A stretch of DNA of 64,000 nucleotides from Acinetobacter corruptisaponis (GTDB taxonomy: Bacteria > Pseudomonadota > Gammaproteobacteria > Pseudomonadales > Moraxellaceae), in contig NZ_CP125670.1 of the NCBI RefSeq assembly GCF_030053775.1, positions 124,001 to 188,000 of the forward strand. The letters run 5' to 3'. Of this stretch, positions 41,426 to 50,690 are shown piece after piece. The position numbers and the translations under genes are program-made. Below the pieces are notes generated by a model. The model was not told where the DNA came from. It ran no database searches and saw only the letters and a list, made by a program, of their open reading frames with translations. How positions within the stretch are numbered: position 1 is the stretch's first letter; each line of letters starts with the position of its first letter.

Positions 41426-42832
41426 ATGAATCAACATAATCACAGAACCTCAGATTCAAGTACAGATACATTGATCATCGTAGGTGCAATTATATTCGTC
41501 ACTGTGGGCTTCTTTTGGGGAGCATGGCACTATGGCAGTGTAGCTATAGTTAAAATTACTCGAACCCTATTTGGTATCATTGAACTTCCATTCTGGTATT
41601 TGCAGCTATTAATCAAGAAGATCACCAATAGTGATGCTTCAGTATTGAATTTTACAACCAATACAATCAGCAAATTGTGTTATCCAGATCCCAACCATTA
41701 CTTAAACCCTTTAATGAATTGCACAGTCAATATAAAAGCAATTCCTTTTAATTTTTACTATATCAACAACCTGTTTCCATCCATGTTGATTGCAGGAGCA
41801 CTGATTGGATATGTCTGGTACAAACATAGTAAAAATCTTGTTGATATTCCTGACACTCGTTACGTCAAAGACCACGACCTTGAATCGTTAATTCTCGAAT
41901 TAAGCGTACTCTACCCTCACCTTAAGTACATTTCATATTTCGTTCAATCGAAAGTTCCAAACGATAAAGGCTTTTACAGATTAATGCTTTCTCCAAGAGA
42001 ATTTGTTCTGGAATACAAGCTCGTATCTGGTTTTAGAAAATATGAAATTGAGTCTATTGCAGATTTCAACGATGAACAGAATTTTGGTTCTTCACCCAAA
42101 GATGATGTATATCCGTTACTTGATGAAAAGCAATTTGAAAAGGAAATGTACATCCAGTTAGGCGATTTATTAAATTCACCAAAAGATTTAACAGACGGTG
42201 AAATTAATTTATTTGCTATCTTCCTACCAGTAGCATGTGCCACTGATGAAAATATGTCTGATAAAGAATTTAAGTCGATCTTGAAAAATAAGGATCAAGT
42301 TTTAGATTATTTTTGGCATGTAGCGTACAAGCAACTAACCACTGATAAAAAGTTTATCAACCCTCAAAATCTCAAACCTAGAAGTTACCAGTCATTTAAC
42401 CGAAAAAAACTTGAAAAGACCGTTTCTAAATATTGGAAACATCCAGTAGCTCAAGAAATTTTCAGCCAACATGCCTATGCCAGAACAGCTCTGATCGCTA
42501 CTGTTTATAGAGCACGAATGTTAGGTGTAATCGCACCCTGCGAATTACGTTGGTTGCGTATGTATGACCGAAATTTATGGGCTTTAGTTCAAAGCGTAGG
42601 TAGACCAAGTGTTTTCGTTGAACAATTGGCAGCTTTCTCTCATTACACGTCAGAATGCTATTACAAAAGAAAGAAAGTATCTCCAGACTTCAGCTACGGA
42701 TGGCTTGGCCTAAATGAAGCTCTTAAGCGATACAAATACAAACAGCCTGATGTATATCTCAATCACCACACCCCACAAATTGAATCAGCTCAGGATTTAG
42801 ATTCAGTAAAAATTGCTACAGTCTCATCATAG
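41426..42832 (+). CDS. dotM: DotM/IcmP coupling-complex protein
   Basis: This 468-residue protein has N-terminal membrane spans near 14-36 (TLIIVGAIIFVTVGFFWGAW) and 112-133 (PSMLIAGALIGYVWYKH). The cytoplasmic domain follows the IcmP/TrbA pattern: LMLSPREFVLEYKL, HAYARTALIATVYRARMLGV and ELRWLRMYDRNLWALVQSVG. DotM joins DotL and DotN to form the type IV coupling complex that selects substrates. Here it is separated from dotL by 25 kb, unlike Legionella, where icmP and icmO are adjacent. Confidence 0.85.
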   Translation: MNQHNHRTSDSSTDTLIIVGAIIFVTVGFFWGAWHYGSVAIVKITRTLFGIIELPFWYLQLLIKKITNSDASVLNFTTNTISKLCYPDPNHYLNPLMNCTVNIKAIPFNFYYINNLFPSMLIAGALIGYVWYKHSKNLVDIPDTRYVKDHDLESLILELSVLYPHLKYISYFVQSKVPNDKGFYRLMLSPREFVLEYKLVSGFRKYEIESIADFNDEQNFGSSPKDDVYPLLDEKQFEKEMYIQLGDLLNSPKDLTDGEINLFAIFLPVACATDENMSDKEFKSILKNKDQVLDYFWHVAYKQLTTDKKFINPQNLKPRSYQSFNRKKLEKTVSKYWKHPVAQEIFSQHAYARTALIATVYRARMLGVIAPCELRWLRMYDRNLWALVQSVGRPSVFVEQLAAFSHYTSECYYKRKKVSPDFSYGWLGLNEALKRYKYKQPDVYLNHHTPQIESAQDLDSVKIATVSS

Positions 42833-42856
42833 AAATATTTATTTTTCGGATATATG

Positions 42857-42869
42857 TTTTTTTTAAAAT
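42857..42869 (+). promoter_or_regulatory. T/A box before the DsbC/G-like gene
   Basis: TTTTTTTTAAAAT lies 50 bp upstream of ATG 42920, in the only sizeable gap of this gene row. It is one of the recurring boxes upstream of transfer genes. Confidence 0.35.
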
Positions 42870-42919
42870 GAGTTATCATTATTTCAATCTTGTTATAAAA
42901 CCAACCAAAAGGTTTCAAA

Positions 42920-43900
42920 ATGACTAATAGAACACTTGGGAATCAAACTAATCAATCCCAATTATCAATTAAAAGTTTGATCATTGGATTATTGATAGCT
43001 GCTTTCTTATTTGCAATCATCTATTTATTAGTTCTTAAAAAAACTGACACAGCCTCAAATACAAGCACACAGCAACACGCTGTAGCAGCTGAGAGCAAGG
43101 ACTACAGTAAAGAACTGCATACAAACATGGCACGTCTAGGCACGATTTCGGAAGTCAATAAAATACAAGGTAATCTACTTGCTTGGACGATTGTTATTAA
43201 TGGTACACCTCAAGTTGTCTTTACAACTCCTGATGAAAAAGTCGTTATCACAGGTAACGCATTTGATGTAAACACTATGGATAGCGTCAGTCTTCCAATT
43301 CTCCAAGCTGCACAGCAAAAATACGGAAATGGCACACCAGAAAATCCAAGTGGTTTAGGTACACCGTTAGGTCAGGAACAAGTATCAGTAGACTTTGCCG
43401 AAATAGTAGGAGAATGGAATAAACCTGCTCCTGCTGCAATTGAAGTACTGGCGAAACTAAAAGGTGCAAAAGAGGGTAAAGGATCTGATACTGACACTCT
43501 ATATGTACTTTATGATCCACGCTGCCCGAACTGCCACGAAGCTTACCGTGCTACACGCAAATATGTTGAAAAGGGATATTCAATCAAATGGATTCCTACA
43601 GTATTGCTAAAACAGTCTGATGATGGATATAAGCTTGCAGCTGCAACATTACATGATCCAAGTCTATTAAATAAAGCATTTTCCAAAGACACAACTGGCC
43701 TACCAGACGCTACAGCAGCGGACAAAAAAGCTATCGATGAGAATCAGGCATTCTTGGTGCAAGCAACTCAACAAAGTACCAATAGTAATACCATTGCAGT
43801 ACCAACCGCTTTCTACTTAAACAAAAAGACTGGTCAGCCAAAAATGGCTACTGGCCTCTCTGATGCAAGTATCCTTGAAATGATCTTTGGTAAAATCTGA
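42920..43900 (+). CDS. DsbC/DsbG-like thiol-disulfide protein
   Basis: This 326-residue protein has an N-terminal membrane anchor (about 20-41, LIIGLLIAAFLFAIIYLLVL). The periplasmic thioredoxin fold has active site DPRCPNCHEAYRAT near residue 203, and the C-terminal part has IAVPTAFYLNKKTGQPK, with the cis-Pro loop (VPT). The long N-terminal part may be a dimerisation domain as in DsbC. It probably forms or isomerises disulfides in exported T4SS parts. AAAAGG precedes the start, and it opens a new operon segment. Confidence 0.78.
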   Translation: MTNRTLGNQTNQSQLSIKSLIIGLLIAAFLFAIIYLLVLKKTDTASNTSTQQHAVAAESKDYSKELHTNMARLGTISEVNKIQGNLLAWTIVINGTPQVVFTTPDEKVVITGNAFDVNTMDSVSLPILQAAQQKYGNGTPENPSGLGTPLGQEQVSVDFAEIVGEWNKPAPAAIEVLAKLKGAKEGKGSDTDTLYVLYDPRCPNCHEAYRATRKYVEKGYSIKWIPTVLLKQSDDGYKLAAATLHDPSLLNKAFSKDTTGLPDATAADKKAIDENQAFLVQATQQSTNSNTIAVPTAFYLNKKTGQPKMATGLSDASILEMIFGKI

Positions 43901-43914
43901 GAGGTATTATCGCC

Positions 43915-44757
43915 ATGAAATTATTTAATAAAAAATCGAAAGTAAAAGTGCCTGCAACTTCTCATCAACCATTATCACAATCAAATATTCATGCTGTCAG
44001 TAACCCGACTGAAGATGTAGCAAAGATTTTATCTGTAAAAATTGAATTTGAAGATAATTGCACCATTGAGAATTTATCACCCAAATTAGTATCAATTCCA
44101 TTACCTAATGTCCCCTCGTTTGACTATGGAATCGACTTCGATAACTTTGATAAGCAAAATGGAACTGATGATCAAGAAATTCCATTTCGTACTGCTTCAT
44201 TCAAACCATTTGTACTTATTTCTAATGTATTGGAAAGTAATCTCGAATCTAAAAAATACACTCTTGCTTCAGTTAAATTAAAAGTGTATCCAAGCCAACT
44301 CATTAAGGGTGATGCAGATTGGTACAATGATGCAGAGCTTAAACAATATATAGAGGAACAATGGTCACAAGTATTCAATGAAATTTCTGACGCATACAAC
44401 TTAGGATCTCAAGTTAAATATCCCGTTAATATGATGTCTGGCCAGAACTATCATCCAGTAGGATCAGCAGCAATTCCTGCGACCCCAAGAACCTATACGA
44501 TGTTCGGCTATACGTTTACCCCTATTCAGTTAGTGTTAATGGTAATTACTGCAATCCTATTAATTTACGTTGCACTTGCCCTCGCCAACAAGTACAGCTC
44601 AAACAACCAAACAGCAAGCGGACAGAATCTTTATTCAAACGCATCGATTGATAAGCAGGTACAAATTGCTGAAGACGTTGTTGCTAAAGTTCAAGATCGC
44701 ATGGGTGTCCCTAAATTAGCTCAAAGCGATCTTGGTTGCCTACAAGAAGTTAATTAA
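43915..44757 (+). CDS. Unknown single-span membrane protein
   Basis: This 280-residue protein has a large N-terminal domain of about 200 residues with no known motif. One hydrophobic helix lies near 203-223 (FTPIQLVLMVITAILLIYVA). A short tail contains KVQDRMGVPKLAQSDLGCLQ. The span is placed late, so the bulk is probably cytoplasmic. It lies 14 bp after the DsbC/G-like gene with GAGG before ATG 43915. Its context suggests a T4SS accessory role; no family recognised. Confidence 0.62.
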   Translation: MKLFNKKSKVKVPATSHQPLSQSNIHAVSNPTEDVAKILSVKIEFEDNCTIENLSPKLVSIPLPNVPSFDYGIDFDNFDKQNGTDDQEIPFRTASFKPFVLISNVLESNLESKKYTLASVKLKVYPSQLIKGDADWYNDAELKQYIEEQWSQVFNEISDAYNLGSQVKYPVNMMSGQNYHPVGSAAIPATPRTYTMFGYTFTPIQLVLMVITAILLIYVALALANKYSSNNQTASGQNLYSNASIDKQVQIAEDVVAKVQDRMGVPKLAQSDLGCLQEVN

Positions 44758-44778
44758 GTTTAGAAAAAGGACTCTAAA

Positions 44779-45174
44779 ATGGATGAACTAGACCAAGATA
44801 AACTTTTAACTGCTTTGATCCAAAAAAATCCTAATTTAACTCATATCAATAAGCATCTAGCTGATTTTAAGTCAGAACCTATTGGTACTTGCTTATTTAT
44901 GGGTTTACCCATAGAAGATTTTGAGTCTGTGAAAACTCGGAATACGTTAATTCAAGGCTATTTGCTTTGCTTATTAGAGACGGAACTTTGTAATGAACAT
45001 GAATACAATGTATTTATGAATGCTTTAAAATACATTCATGAGTCCAAGACAAAAAAAGAGCAGGACTTTGCTTCTTCTGATCCCTATAATCCCGACAACT
45101 TCTTCATAACAGAAGAACCTGATCCAAATGAGCCAAGTGTAGAAATAGAAACAATTTCAATCACACGTCATTAA
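44779..45174 (+). CDS. Unknown small acidic protein
   Basis: This 131-residue soluble protein is acidic towards the end (EEPDPNEPSVEIETI). AAAGGA precedes ATG 44779, and the gene lies in the same row as the previous one. There is no recognisable domain, and it may be an adaptor or regulator of transfer. Confidence 0.55.
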   Translation: MDELDQDKLLTALIQKNPNLTHINKHLADFKSEPIGTCLFMGLPIEDFESVKTRNTLIQGYLLCLLETELCNEHEYNVFMNALKYIHESKTKKEQDFASSDPYNPDNFFITEEPDPNEPSVEIETISITRH

Positions 45175-45212
45175 GTTTTAATTTTTAAAAAGTTTATTTG
45201 AATGAGTTACTT

Positions 45213-46142
45213 ATGGAAAGAAAGGAACGCCGAAAATCTACTTTAGAGGAATATTACAAGGATATTAAAAACTTAATATCTTTAAACTCTAAAACCTTTA
45301 ACTTTTCACAGTTAGAAGATGGTTTCTTTACAAGTAATAAAGACCAAAGTATTTATCTTTTGAAAGGTGGAAAGTCCAACCTTGCAAACCCTCTCAACTC
45401 TGATAAAAAGTATCCACTGTTTAGTGATGACCAAATATCTGAGATCATTACTTTCTTTGATACCTCAATATGGATTGTTGAAAGACGTTTACCCATTCAG
45501 TCATATTGTCGGGCAATTACTCAAAACTTTGACCTTGAGTTCGACTTGCCTGCGGAATTTATTATTGCTTTAGCAATTTTAAACAAACTTGAATTTTCAA
45601 AAATTCAAAGTCAATTCCACATCGATGGTACGTCACATCTAATTGAGGCAACTCGCCAGAAGTCTCGGCTCATCTGTGATGTATATGACCAGAAAATCTT
45701 TGATGAAATGATCTTTCAAGGTAATCGCAGCATCGATGATCCAGAGACAGCAACTTATGTTGAACGTCTCATCGTGACTGGCCATGAACATATCATCACA
45801 ACTTTAAGGCTTTATTCAAATCTGGATGAGTACGTTAATTACGTGAAGCAAGGTTCAAACGATAATTCAATCAGTAAGTTACTTGATATTCGCAAATGTG
45901 ATGTTAAACGTCTTCGTCAGTATGCCAATATTGAAAAATTACTACTAGATGACAATCGATCTGCCAGAAGTAGAAAGCTCAAAACTGAAATTGAACGTAT
46001 CTTGGATAATGTTTGTTATGAGTGGGTTATTGAAATAGCTCAATCCAAAGGGATAAGTGAGCATAAAGCATTAAAAAACATCATCACAGAACATAAAAAG
46101 CTGATCCAACAAAAAACTGAACCAGAATTGGAGCAAAAATAA
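45213..46142 (+). CDS. Unknown protein upstream of the parAB region
   Basis: This is a 309-residue protein from ATG 45213; TTG 45198 is an alternative, and neither has a strong ribosome site. The basic N-terminus (MERKERRKSTLEEYYKDIKN) and the later KLLDIRKCDVKRLRQYANIE and KLKTEIERILDNVCYEWVIE suggest a helical, possibly DNA-binding protein. The stop overlaps the next start (TAATG at 46140-46144). An ATTTTTAAAAAG box (45181-45192) lies upstream. No family recognised. Confidence 0.55.
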   Translation: MERKERRKSTLEEYYKDIKNLISLNSKTFNFSQLEDGFFTSNKDQSIYLLKGGKSNLANPLNSDKKYPLFSDDQISEIITFFDTSIWIVERRLPIQSYCRAITQNFDLEFDLPAEFIIALAILNKLEFSKIQSQFHIDGTSHLIEATRQKSRLICDVYDQKIFDEMIFQGNRSIDDPETATYVERLIVTGHEHIITTLRLYSNLDEYVNYVKQGSNDNSISKLLDIRKCDVKRLRQYANIEKLLLDDNRSARSRKLKTEIERILDNVCYEWVIEIAQSKGISEHKALKNIITEHKKLIQQKTEPELEQK

Positions 46143-46747
46143 TGAGTGCATTACCTCCTCATATTATCGATGCGCTTGAAGAACTAAAAGATGATGAGAT
46201 TGAAATTGCATCATCCAATGCGCTAAAAGTACGTGCATGGCTCTACCTTTTACGGTTTTTAAGTTCTTTTAATTATTTTTACGATAAGAAGAACCCTTAC
46301 TCCTCTATCGAATTTTCTAGCCAACAAGCAAGTTTATTCGCCTTTGGTATAGACGATAACAATCCAGAAAATTTCCTATTTTTCTGTCAGGAAGCAGATT
46401 TCTGGTGGCTTAATGAGATCCAGATTGAATATGTAACTTTCATAGAAAATTATCTAGTCATTAAATTTCCACCACTTGATTATGAAAATAAAAACATCAA
46501 AAGTGATAATAAAATTTCAATCCGCAGTCTGACTGTAAGTATCCCCTTAAGCGATATGTACATAGATTATTTAAGTTCAAAAAAAGATACTTTTAAGAAC
46601 ATGATCTTAGGTCAAATTAAGAAATCTTCCAATGGGTTCAACAAGCTTGAAATCGAACACTTTTCTGATCGTCCAATTCCAGTAATTCATCAGAAGACTG
46701 CAATAACCAAGCAACATTTCAAAGCGAATACGACACGCTTTCTATAG
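46142..46747 (+). CDS. Unknown protein, translationally coupled
   Basis: This 201-residue soluble protein (DALEELKDDEIEIASSNALK, later FLFFCQEADFWWLNEIQIEY) shares one base with the stop of the preceding gene, so the two are probably translated together. No motif or membrane span is seen. Confidence 0.55.
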   Translation: MSALPPHIIDALEELKDDEIEIASSNALKVRAWLYLLRFLSSFNYFYDKKNPYSSIEFSSQQASLFAFGIDDNNPENFLFFCQEADFWWLNEIQIEYVTFIENYLVIKFPPLDYENKNIKSDNKISIRSLTVSIPLSDMYIDYLSSKKDTFKNMILGQIKKSSNGFNKLEIEHFSDRPIPVIHQKTAITKQHFKANTTRFL

Positions 46748-46756
46748 GCCAGAAAA

Positions 46757-47386
46757 ATGGATTATGTCACTCTTATTGAAGTTTTTCGGAGTAACCTAAT
46801 AGATAAGGGATTACTACTAGATCGTTTAACCTATTCAAATAACCCTTTACACCGTAGAGATATTTTGGCTTGCTCTGAAATGCTTAACAAAGCAATCATG
46901 GTTTACCATGAAATGATTGAAAATGATGCTATTGCTCCATCAGAATTTATAGATTCAGAATCTTATTTACTACGGAATCAAGTATTTAAAAAAGAAATAA
47001 ATAAAAATAACTCAAATAAAACAATAATTTATGTTATTCACCATATTTCACCTAATTCATTAACTACTGAATTTTCTCAATGTTTAGGTACTCTTAATTC
47101 ACCTAACGTTTTTGGTCAAGCCTCACCCCTGAATTTACAAGGTGTACTACTTAATATTTTTGAAGTAGTTAATTCAAACTTCATATTTCCTGCTTGGTGT
47201 AATGTATTTTACATCAATGGGCAGAAGAATCGTGCCATTCCTAATATTGCATTGAGTTCTATAGAACCTCAACTGAGCAGTGCAATTGATTTCTTTCCAG
47301 ATGCAATAGAAACACTGAAATCGCTTTATTCCATTCAATTAAATAACATTGAACTAAATATTGATGATGTATTTATTAAGTCATAA
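46757..47386 (+). CDS. Unknown protein
   Basis: This is a 209-residue protein. NNSNKTIIYVIHHISPNSLT and LQGVLLNIFEVVNSNFIFPA are its most structured segments. There is no signal peptide or known motif. It starts 9 bp after the previous gene and closes this short operon. The parA region begins after a 130-bp AT-rich gap with palindromic sites. Confidence 0.52.
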   Translation: MDYVTLIEVFRSNLIDKGLLLDRLTYSNNPLHRRDILACSEMLNKAIMVYHEMIENDAIAPSEFIDSESYLLRNQVFKKEINKNNSNKTIIYVIHHISPNSLTTEFSQCLGTLNSPNVFGQASPLNLQGVLLNIFEVVNSNFIFPAWCNVFYINGQKNRAIPNIALSSIEPQLSSAIDFFPDAIETLKSLYSIQLNNIELNIDDVFIKS

Positions 47387-47393
47387 AATTAAA

Positions 47394-47438
47394 ATCTTTC
47401 ATAAATGAAATTTTTTTAAGAAAAATACTTTCATTAAT
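47394..47438. promoter_or_regulatory. parA upstream palindromes
   Basis: ATCTTTCATAAATGAAATTT (47394-47413) matches the perfect palindrome at 33563-33582 in 17 of 20 positions. ACTTTCATTAAT (47427-47438) repeats its left half three turns later. Position before parA suggests an autoregulatory operator or a ParB site. Confidence 0.5.
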
Positions 47439-47519
47439 TTTACATCTAAGTTATTCTTTGACTATCGGTGGTGGATGAGCAATGTGCATGAGTTCACCCT
47501 ATTTCAAAAGGATAAAAAG

Positions 47520-48380
47520 ATGGAAAAAATCACTGCAAAAGATTCAGGAATCCTTGCTATTGGTAATAGTAAAGGTGGTGTAGGTAAGAGTACGTTCTCA
47601 GTTCATTGTGCTTTTTTCTTTGCTGAGAAAGGCTACAAAGTTGCCTTGATCGATTTAGATAATCAGGGTAATAGTTCTAAACATTTATTAAAATACAATA
47701 AAGAAGCCTCTTTACCTGCTTATGTAAAAAAATCGGATACGAACACAGTCTTAAAAGGCAATGCTGTGGATCTATTCCTAAATGAATTGTCAGACTCGCA
47801 GTTATCTATCAATAGTGGTGCAATTGCTGTATTCCAACCAAATCTAGCATTGGCTAATATTAACAACAGTATCGATACTGAAAAAACGGCTACTTTTAAA
47901 GAAAACATATCTAAACTACTGAAACATAGAACAATTATTATTTTTGATACTCCACCAACTTTAGGAAATTTATTGCTTATTCCTTTGTCCGTATCTCATC
48001 TGGTTGTTATGCCAACATTATTAAAAAGTTATGCCGTTGATGGTATTTCAGAATATATTGCTTTTGCACAAAAAATTAAAAAAGCTATGAACCCTGATCT
48101 GATCTTGGGAGGCGTAGTACCTAATTTAGTAAATAAAAAATCTGAAGTACAAAAAACTGCTTTGGCAGATCTTAACCGTGATGGAAAGGCTTCAAACCTT
48201 ATCTATTTAGAAAATGATTCCATTCTTCATTTCACGGAAAAAAATGTAATCGAAGAAGCAGCTGAGCTTGGGATCGCTACATGGCATATCCAAAAGAATT
48301 CGACCAGACCAGTCAAAAAGACATTCTTTACCCTTTTCAAGCAAATTTCAAAACAGCTCAAACTTGCTGCTGACAAGTAA
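47520..48380 (+). CDS. parA: ParA partition ATPase
   Basis: This 286-residue ParA/MinD-family ATPase has the deviant Walker A GNSKGGVGKSTFSVH near residue 17, KVALIDLDNQGNSSKH as A', and TIIIFDTPPTLGNLL as Walker B. It lacks a long N-terminal HTH, so it is close to the small ParA type. ATG 47520 is chosen over 47475 because AAAAGGAT lies just upstream and homology begins after it. It is followed by parB after 13 bp. It moves plasmid copies along the nucleoid. Confidence 0.88.
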   Translation: MEKITAKDSGILAIGNSKGGVGKSTFSVHCAFFFAEKGYKVALIDLDNQGNSSKHLLKYNKEASLPAYVKKSDTNTVLKGNAVDLFLNELSDSQLSINSGAIAVFQPNLALANINNSIDTEKTATFKENISKLLKHRTIIIFDTPPTLGNLLLIPLSVSHLVVMPTLLKSYAVDGISEYIAFAQKIKKAMNPDLILGGVVPNLVNKKSEVQKTALADLNRDGKASNLIYLENDSILHFTEKNVIEEAAELGIATWHIQKNSTRPVKKTFFTLFKQISKQLKLAADK

Positions 48381-48393
48381 TAGGAGAATCAAC

Positions 48394-49284
48394 ATGAACT
48401 TACTAGACGTTATCACTGGAAGCAATGAGCAAGAAAAGGGCGCAAAAACAATGGAGTCAATTGAGGTGGATTTGCACCTCATTGAAGAAGATCCGTTAAA
48501 CCCACGCAAATTTCTATCAGATAAAGATGAAGACGAAATGGTGGAAAGCATTAAGGATCGTGGAATATTGCAGGCTATCGTCATTATTCCCCATCCTGAT
48601 GATTCTACACGCTATATTGTAAAAGATGGCAACAGACGCAGAAGAAACGCACTCAGAGCAGGTTTAAAAACGATTCCTGCCGTGATTAAAGCTGAATTCT
48701 CTGAATTAGATCAGCTGACTGCTAATGTCATGCGTAAAGATATGACAATCTTTGATCTGAGCCACAGTATCAATCGCCTGATCACCAACAAAATTGCCAA
48801 GCAAAAGCAAATCGGACTCGCATTAGGCTTTAATGAGGCAAAAACAAGTAAAATTGCTTCGCTAACAAAAGATGTTCACCAGAGCATCATTGATAATCTT
48901 GAGTGGATGCACAATCAAGGAATGTGTAAAGACTTTTCGGCCATGTATGAGATTGCGAACCTTTCTAAAGAACATCCAGATGAAGTTATCAAATGGGTAG
49001 AAAAATTTGCTGCTTCAGGTAAATCTCTCGGTATGCCAGAAGTGAAAAAACTTAAAAATCAATTTGTCATTGATGAGGAAAAAGAGAATAAAGAAACAAC
49101 CAAAGCTCCTGACTACAATGAGAAAGTCATCATTGATATTACTGTGAAAGGAAAAGACAGTCTTGATCGTATTTCATTATTGTCTCAAGGTAAAATTAAA
49201 GATGAGGAAGAAAGAGTGGAAGTTCTTAACGATCTGGCAGAGTTAATCAACGATCTTAAAATTATCCAAAAACAATATAAATAA
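48394..49284 (+). CDS. parB: ParB/Spo0J-like centromere-binding protein
   Basis: This 296-residue protein has the ParB N-terminal domain with EEDPLNPRKFLSDKDEDEMV, GILQAIVIIP and VKDGNRRRRNALRAGLKTIP (the GDRRR-type CTP/nuclease box). A helix-turn-helix region follows (LITNKIAKQKQIGLALGFNE). The C-terminal part is an acidic dimerisation region. TAGGAG precedes ATG 48394. It works with ParA at a centromere-like site that is not certain in this window. Confidence 0.87.
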   Translation: MNLLDVITGSNEQEKGAKTMESIEVDLHLIEEDPLNPRKFLSDKDEDEMVESIKDRGILQAIVIIPHPDDSTRYIVKDGNRRRRNALRAGLKTIPAVIKAEFSELDQLTANVMRKDMTIFDLSHSINRLITNKIAKQKQIGLALGFNEAKTSKIASLTKDVHQSIIDNLEWMHNQGMCKDFSAMYEIANLSKEHPDEVIKWVEKFAASGKSLGMPEVKKLKNQFVIDEEKENKETTKAPDYNEKVIIDITVKGKDSLDRISLLSQGKIKDEEERVEVLNDLAELINDLKIIQKQYK

Positions 49285-49290
49285 CATATC

Positions 49291-49322
49291 AAAAAAACCT
49301 CCGTAAAAAGGAGGTTTTTTTT
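49291..49322 (+). terminator. parAB terminator
   Basis: AAAACCTCC pairs with GGAGGTTTT around GTAAAAA, followed by T residues. It lies directly after the parB stop. Confidence 0.85.
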
Positions 49323-49456
49323 AGGTAATGTATTAACAAGAATATTCAACAGCCATATCAGAGTATAGGTAACTCAAGCTTACAAATGTCTCTAACAATT
49401 TAATACTGAACCGTACCGGGTTTGTCGGAGAGTCAATATTCTGAGAGACTATCCCG

Positions 49457-49774
49457 ATGACAAAATTAAAATATACTCCTGAAATCAGAGAAAGAGCGGT
49501 TCAATTATTGATTGAATCTGAAAAAGATTATCCATCGAACTGGGCAGCAGTTTCCGCAATTGCTCCTAAAATTGGCTGTACTCCTGAAACTCTAAGTGTT
49601 TGGTATCAAAAATACTTAGATCAACAAAACCCAATTAAAGTACAACAGATATCTGATCAAGAAAAAATGAAGCAAATGGAACGTGAAATTAAAGAATTAA
49701 AGCGTGCCAATGAAATTCTACGTAAAGCAGCCGCTTTTTTCGCCGAGGCGGAGCTCGACCGCCCATACAAATAA
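49457..49774 (+). CDS. IS3-family transposase OrfA, second copy
   Basis: This 105-residue product is homologous to the OrfA at 10836-11153 but diverged in the middle (NWAAVSAIAPKIGCTPETLS). The heptad-rich helix is kept. The two copies are therefore not from a very recent duplication here. The frame is intact, but its OrfB partner is broken. Confidence 0.82.
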   Translation: MTKLKYTPEIRERAVQLLIESEKDYPSNWAAVSAIAPKIGCTPETLSVWYQKYLDQQNPIKVQQISDQEKMKQMEREIKELKRANEILRKAAAFFAEAELDRPYK

Positions 49775-50690
49775 TGGTGGATTTTATCCATAACAATAAA
49801 GATCGATATGGTGTTGATGCGATTTGTAGGATTTTACCGATCGCAGCTTCAACCTATTACCGAACTTTAGATCTCGCTGACAATCCAGAACATCGAGCGA
49901 AACGAGATCTACATGATGAGCATCATGCTGAACAAATTAAACGAATTTGGAAGGAAAGTTCAGGTCGATATGGTGTACGTAAAGTCTGGCAAAAATTAAA
50001 ACGTGAGGGTTATGTTATTGCACGTTGTACAGTTGCTCGATTGATGCAAAAGCTAGGTATACAAGGTGTTTGGCGTGGTAAGAATAAACAAAGCACCCGT
50101 AACCGAGATGACCAAAAAAGGGCAGATGATTTAGTGAAACGTAATTTTAATGCTGATCATCCAAACCCTTGCGAAGCAATGCTTCTCAGGTGGGTGACTT
50201 TACCTATATTCAAACTCATTCAGGCTGGGTATATACCGCATTTGTTATTGATGTGTTCTCACGAGCCATTGTTGGATGGAAAGTATCTACACGGATGAAT
50301 ACAGATATGGTGCTCGATGCATTGGAGCAAGCATTGCATGATCGAGGCATGCCAAAGAATGTGATTCATCATTCCGACAGGGGTGTGCAATATCTTTCGA
50401 TTCGTTATACCAATCGTTTAGAAGCAGCAAATTTAAGAGCATCAGTCGGTACGACTGGTGATTCATACGATAATGCTTTGGCTGAAACAGTGAATGGCTT
50501 ATACAAAACAGAGGTGATTGAATATTTAAAAGCAGATTGGCAAGGTTTAGCGGATGTACAGCTTGCGACACTAAACTGGGTAGATTGGTTCAATAAAAAG
50601 CGTGTACACAGTGCACTGGGTTATGTGTCGCCTTTTGAGTTTGAAGCAATGTACTATGATAAGATTAACCCGTTAGGTCAGGTGGCCTAA
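49774..50690 (+). pseudogene. IS3-family OrfB, frameshifted by a palindromic insertion
   Basis: Compared with the intact copy, seven bases (AACTATG) before GGTGGGTGAC are replaced by 21 bases containing GAAGCAATGCTTC, a 13-bp palindrome. The net +14 shifts the frame just before the first catalytic Asp, leaving ORFs 49774-50298 and 50169-50690. The second Asp and Glu blocks are intact in the latter. No active transposase is expected. Confidence 0.85.

Noticed and set aside
47475..47519. Longer N-terminus for ParA
   Set aside because: No ribosome site before 47475, a good AAAAGGAT before 47520, and the homology begins after it.
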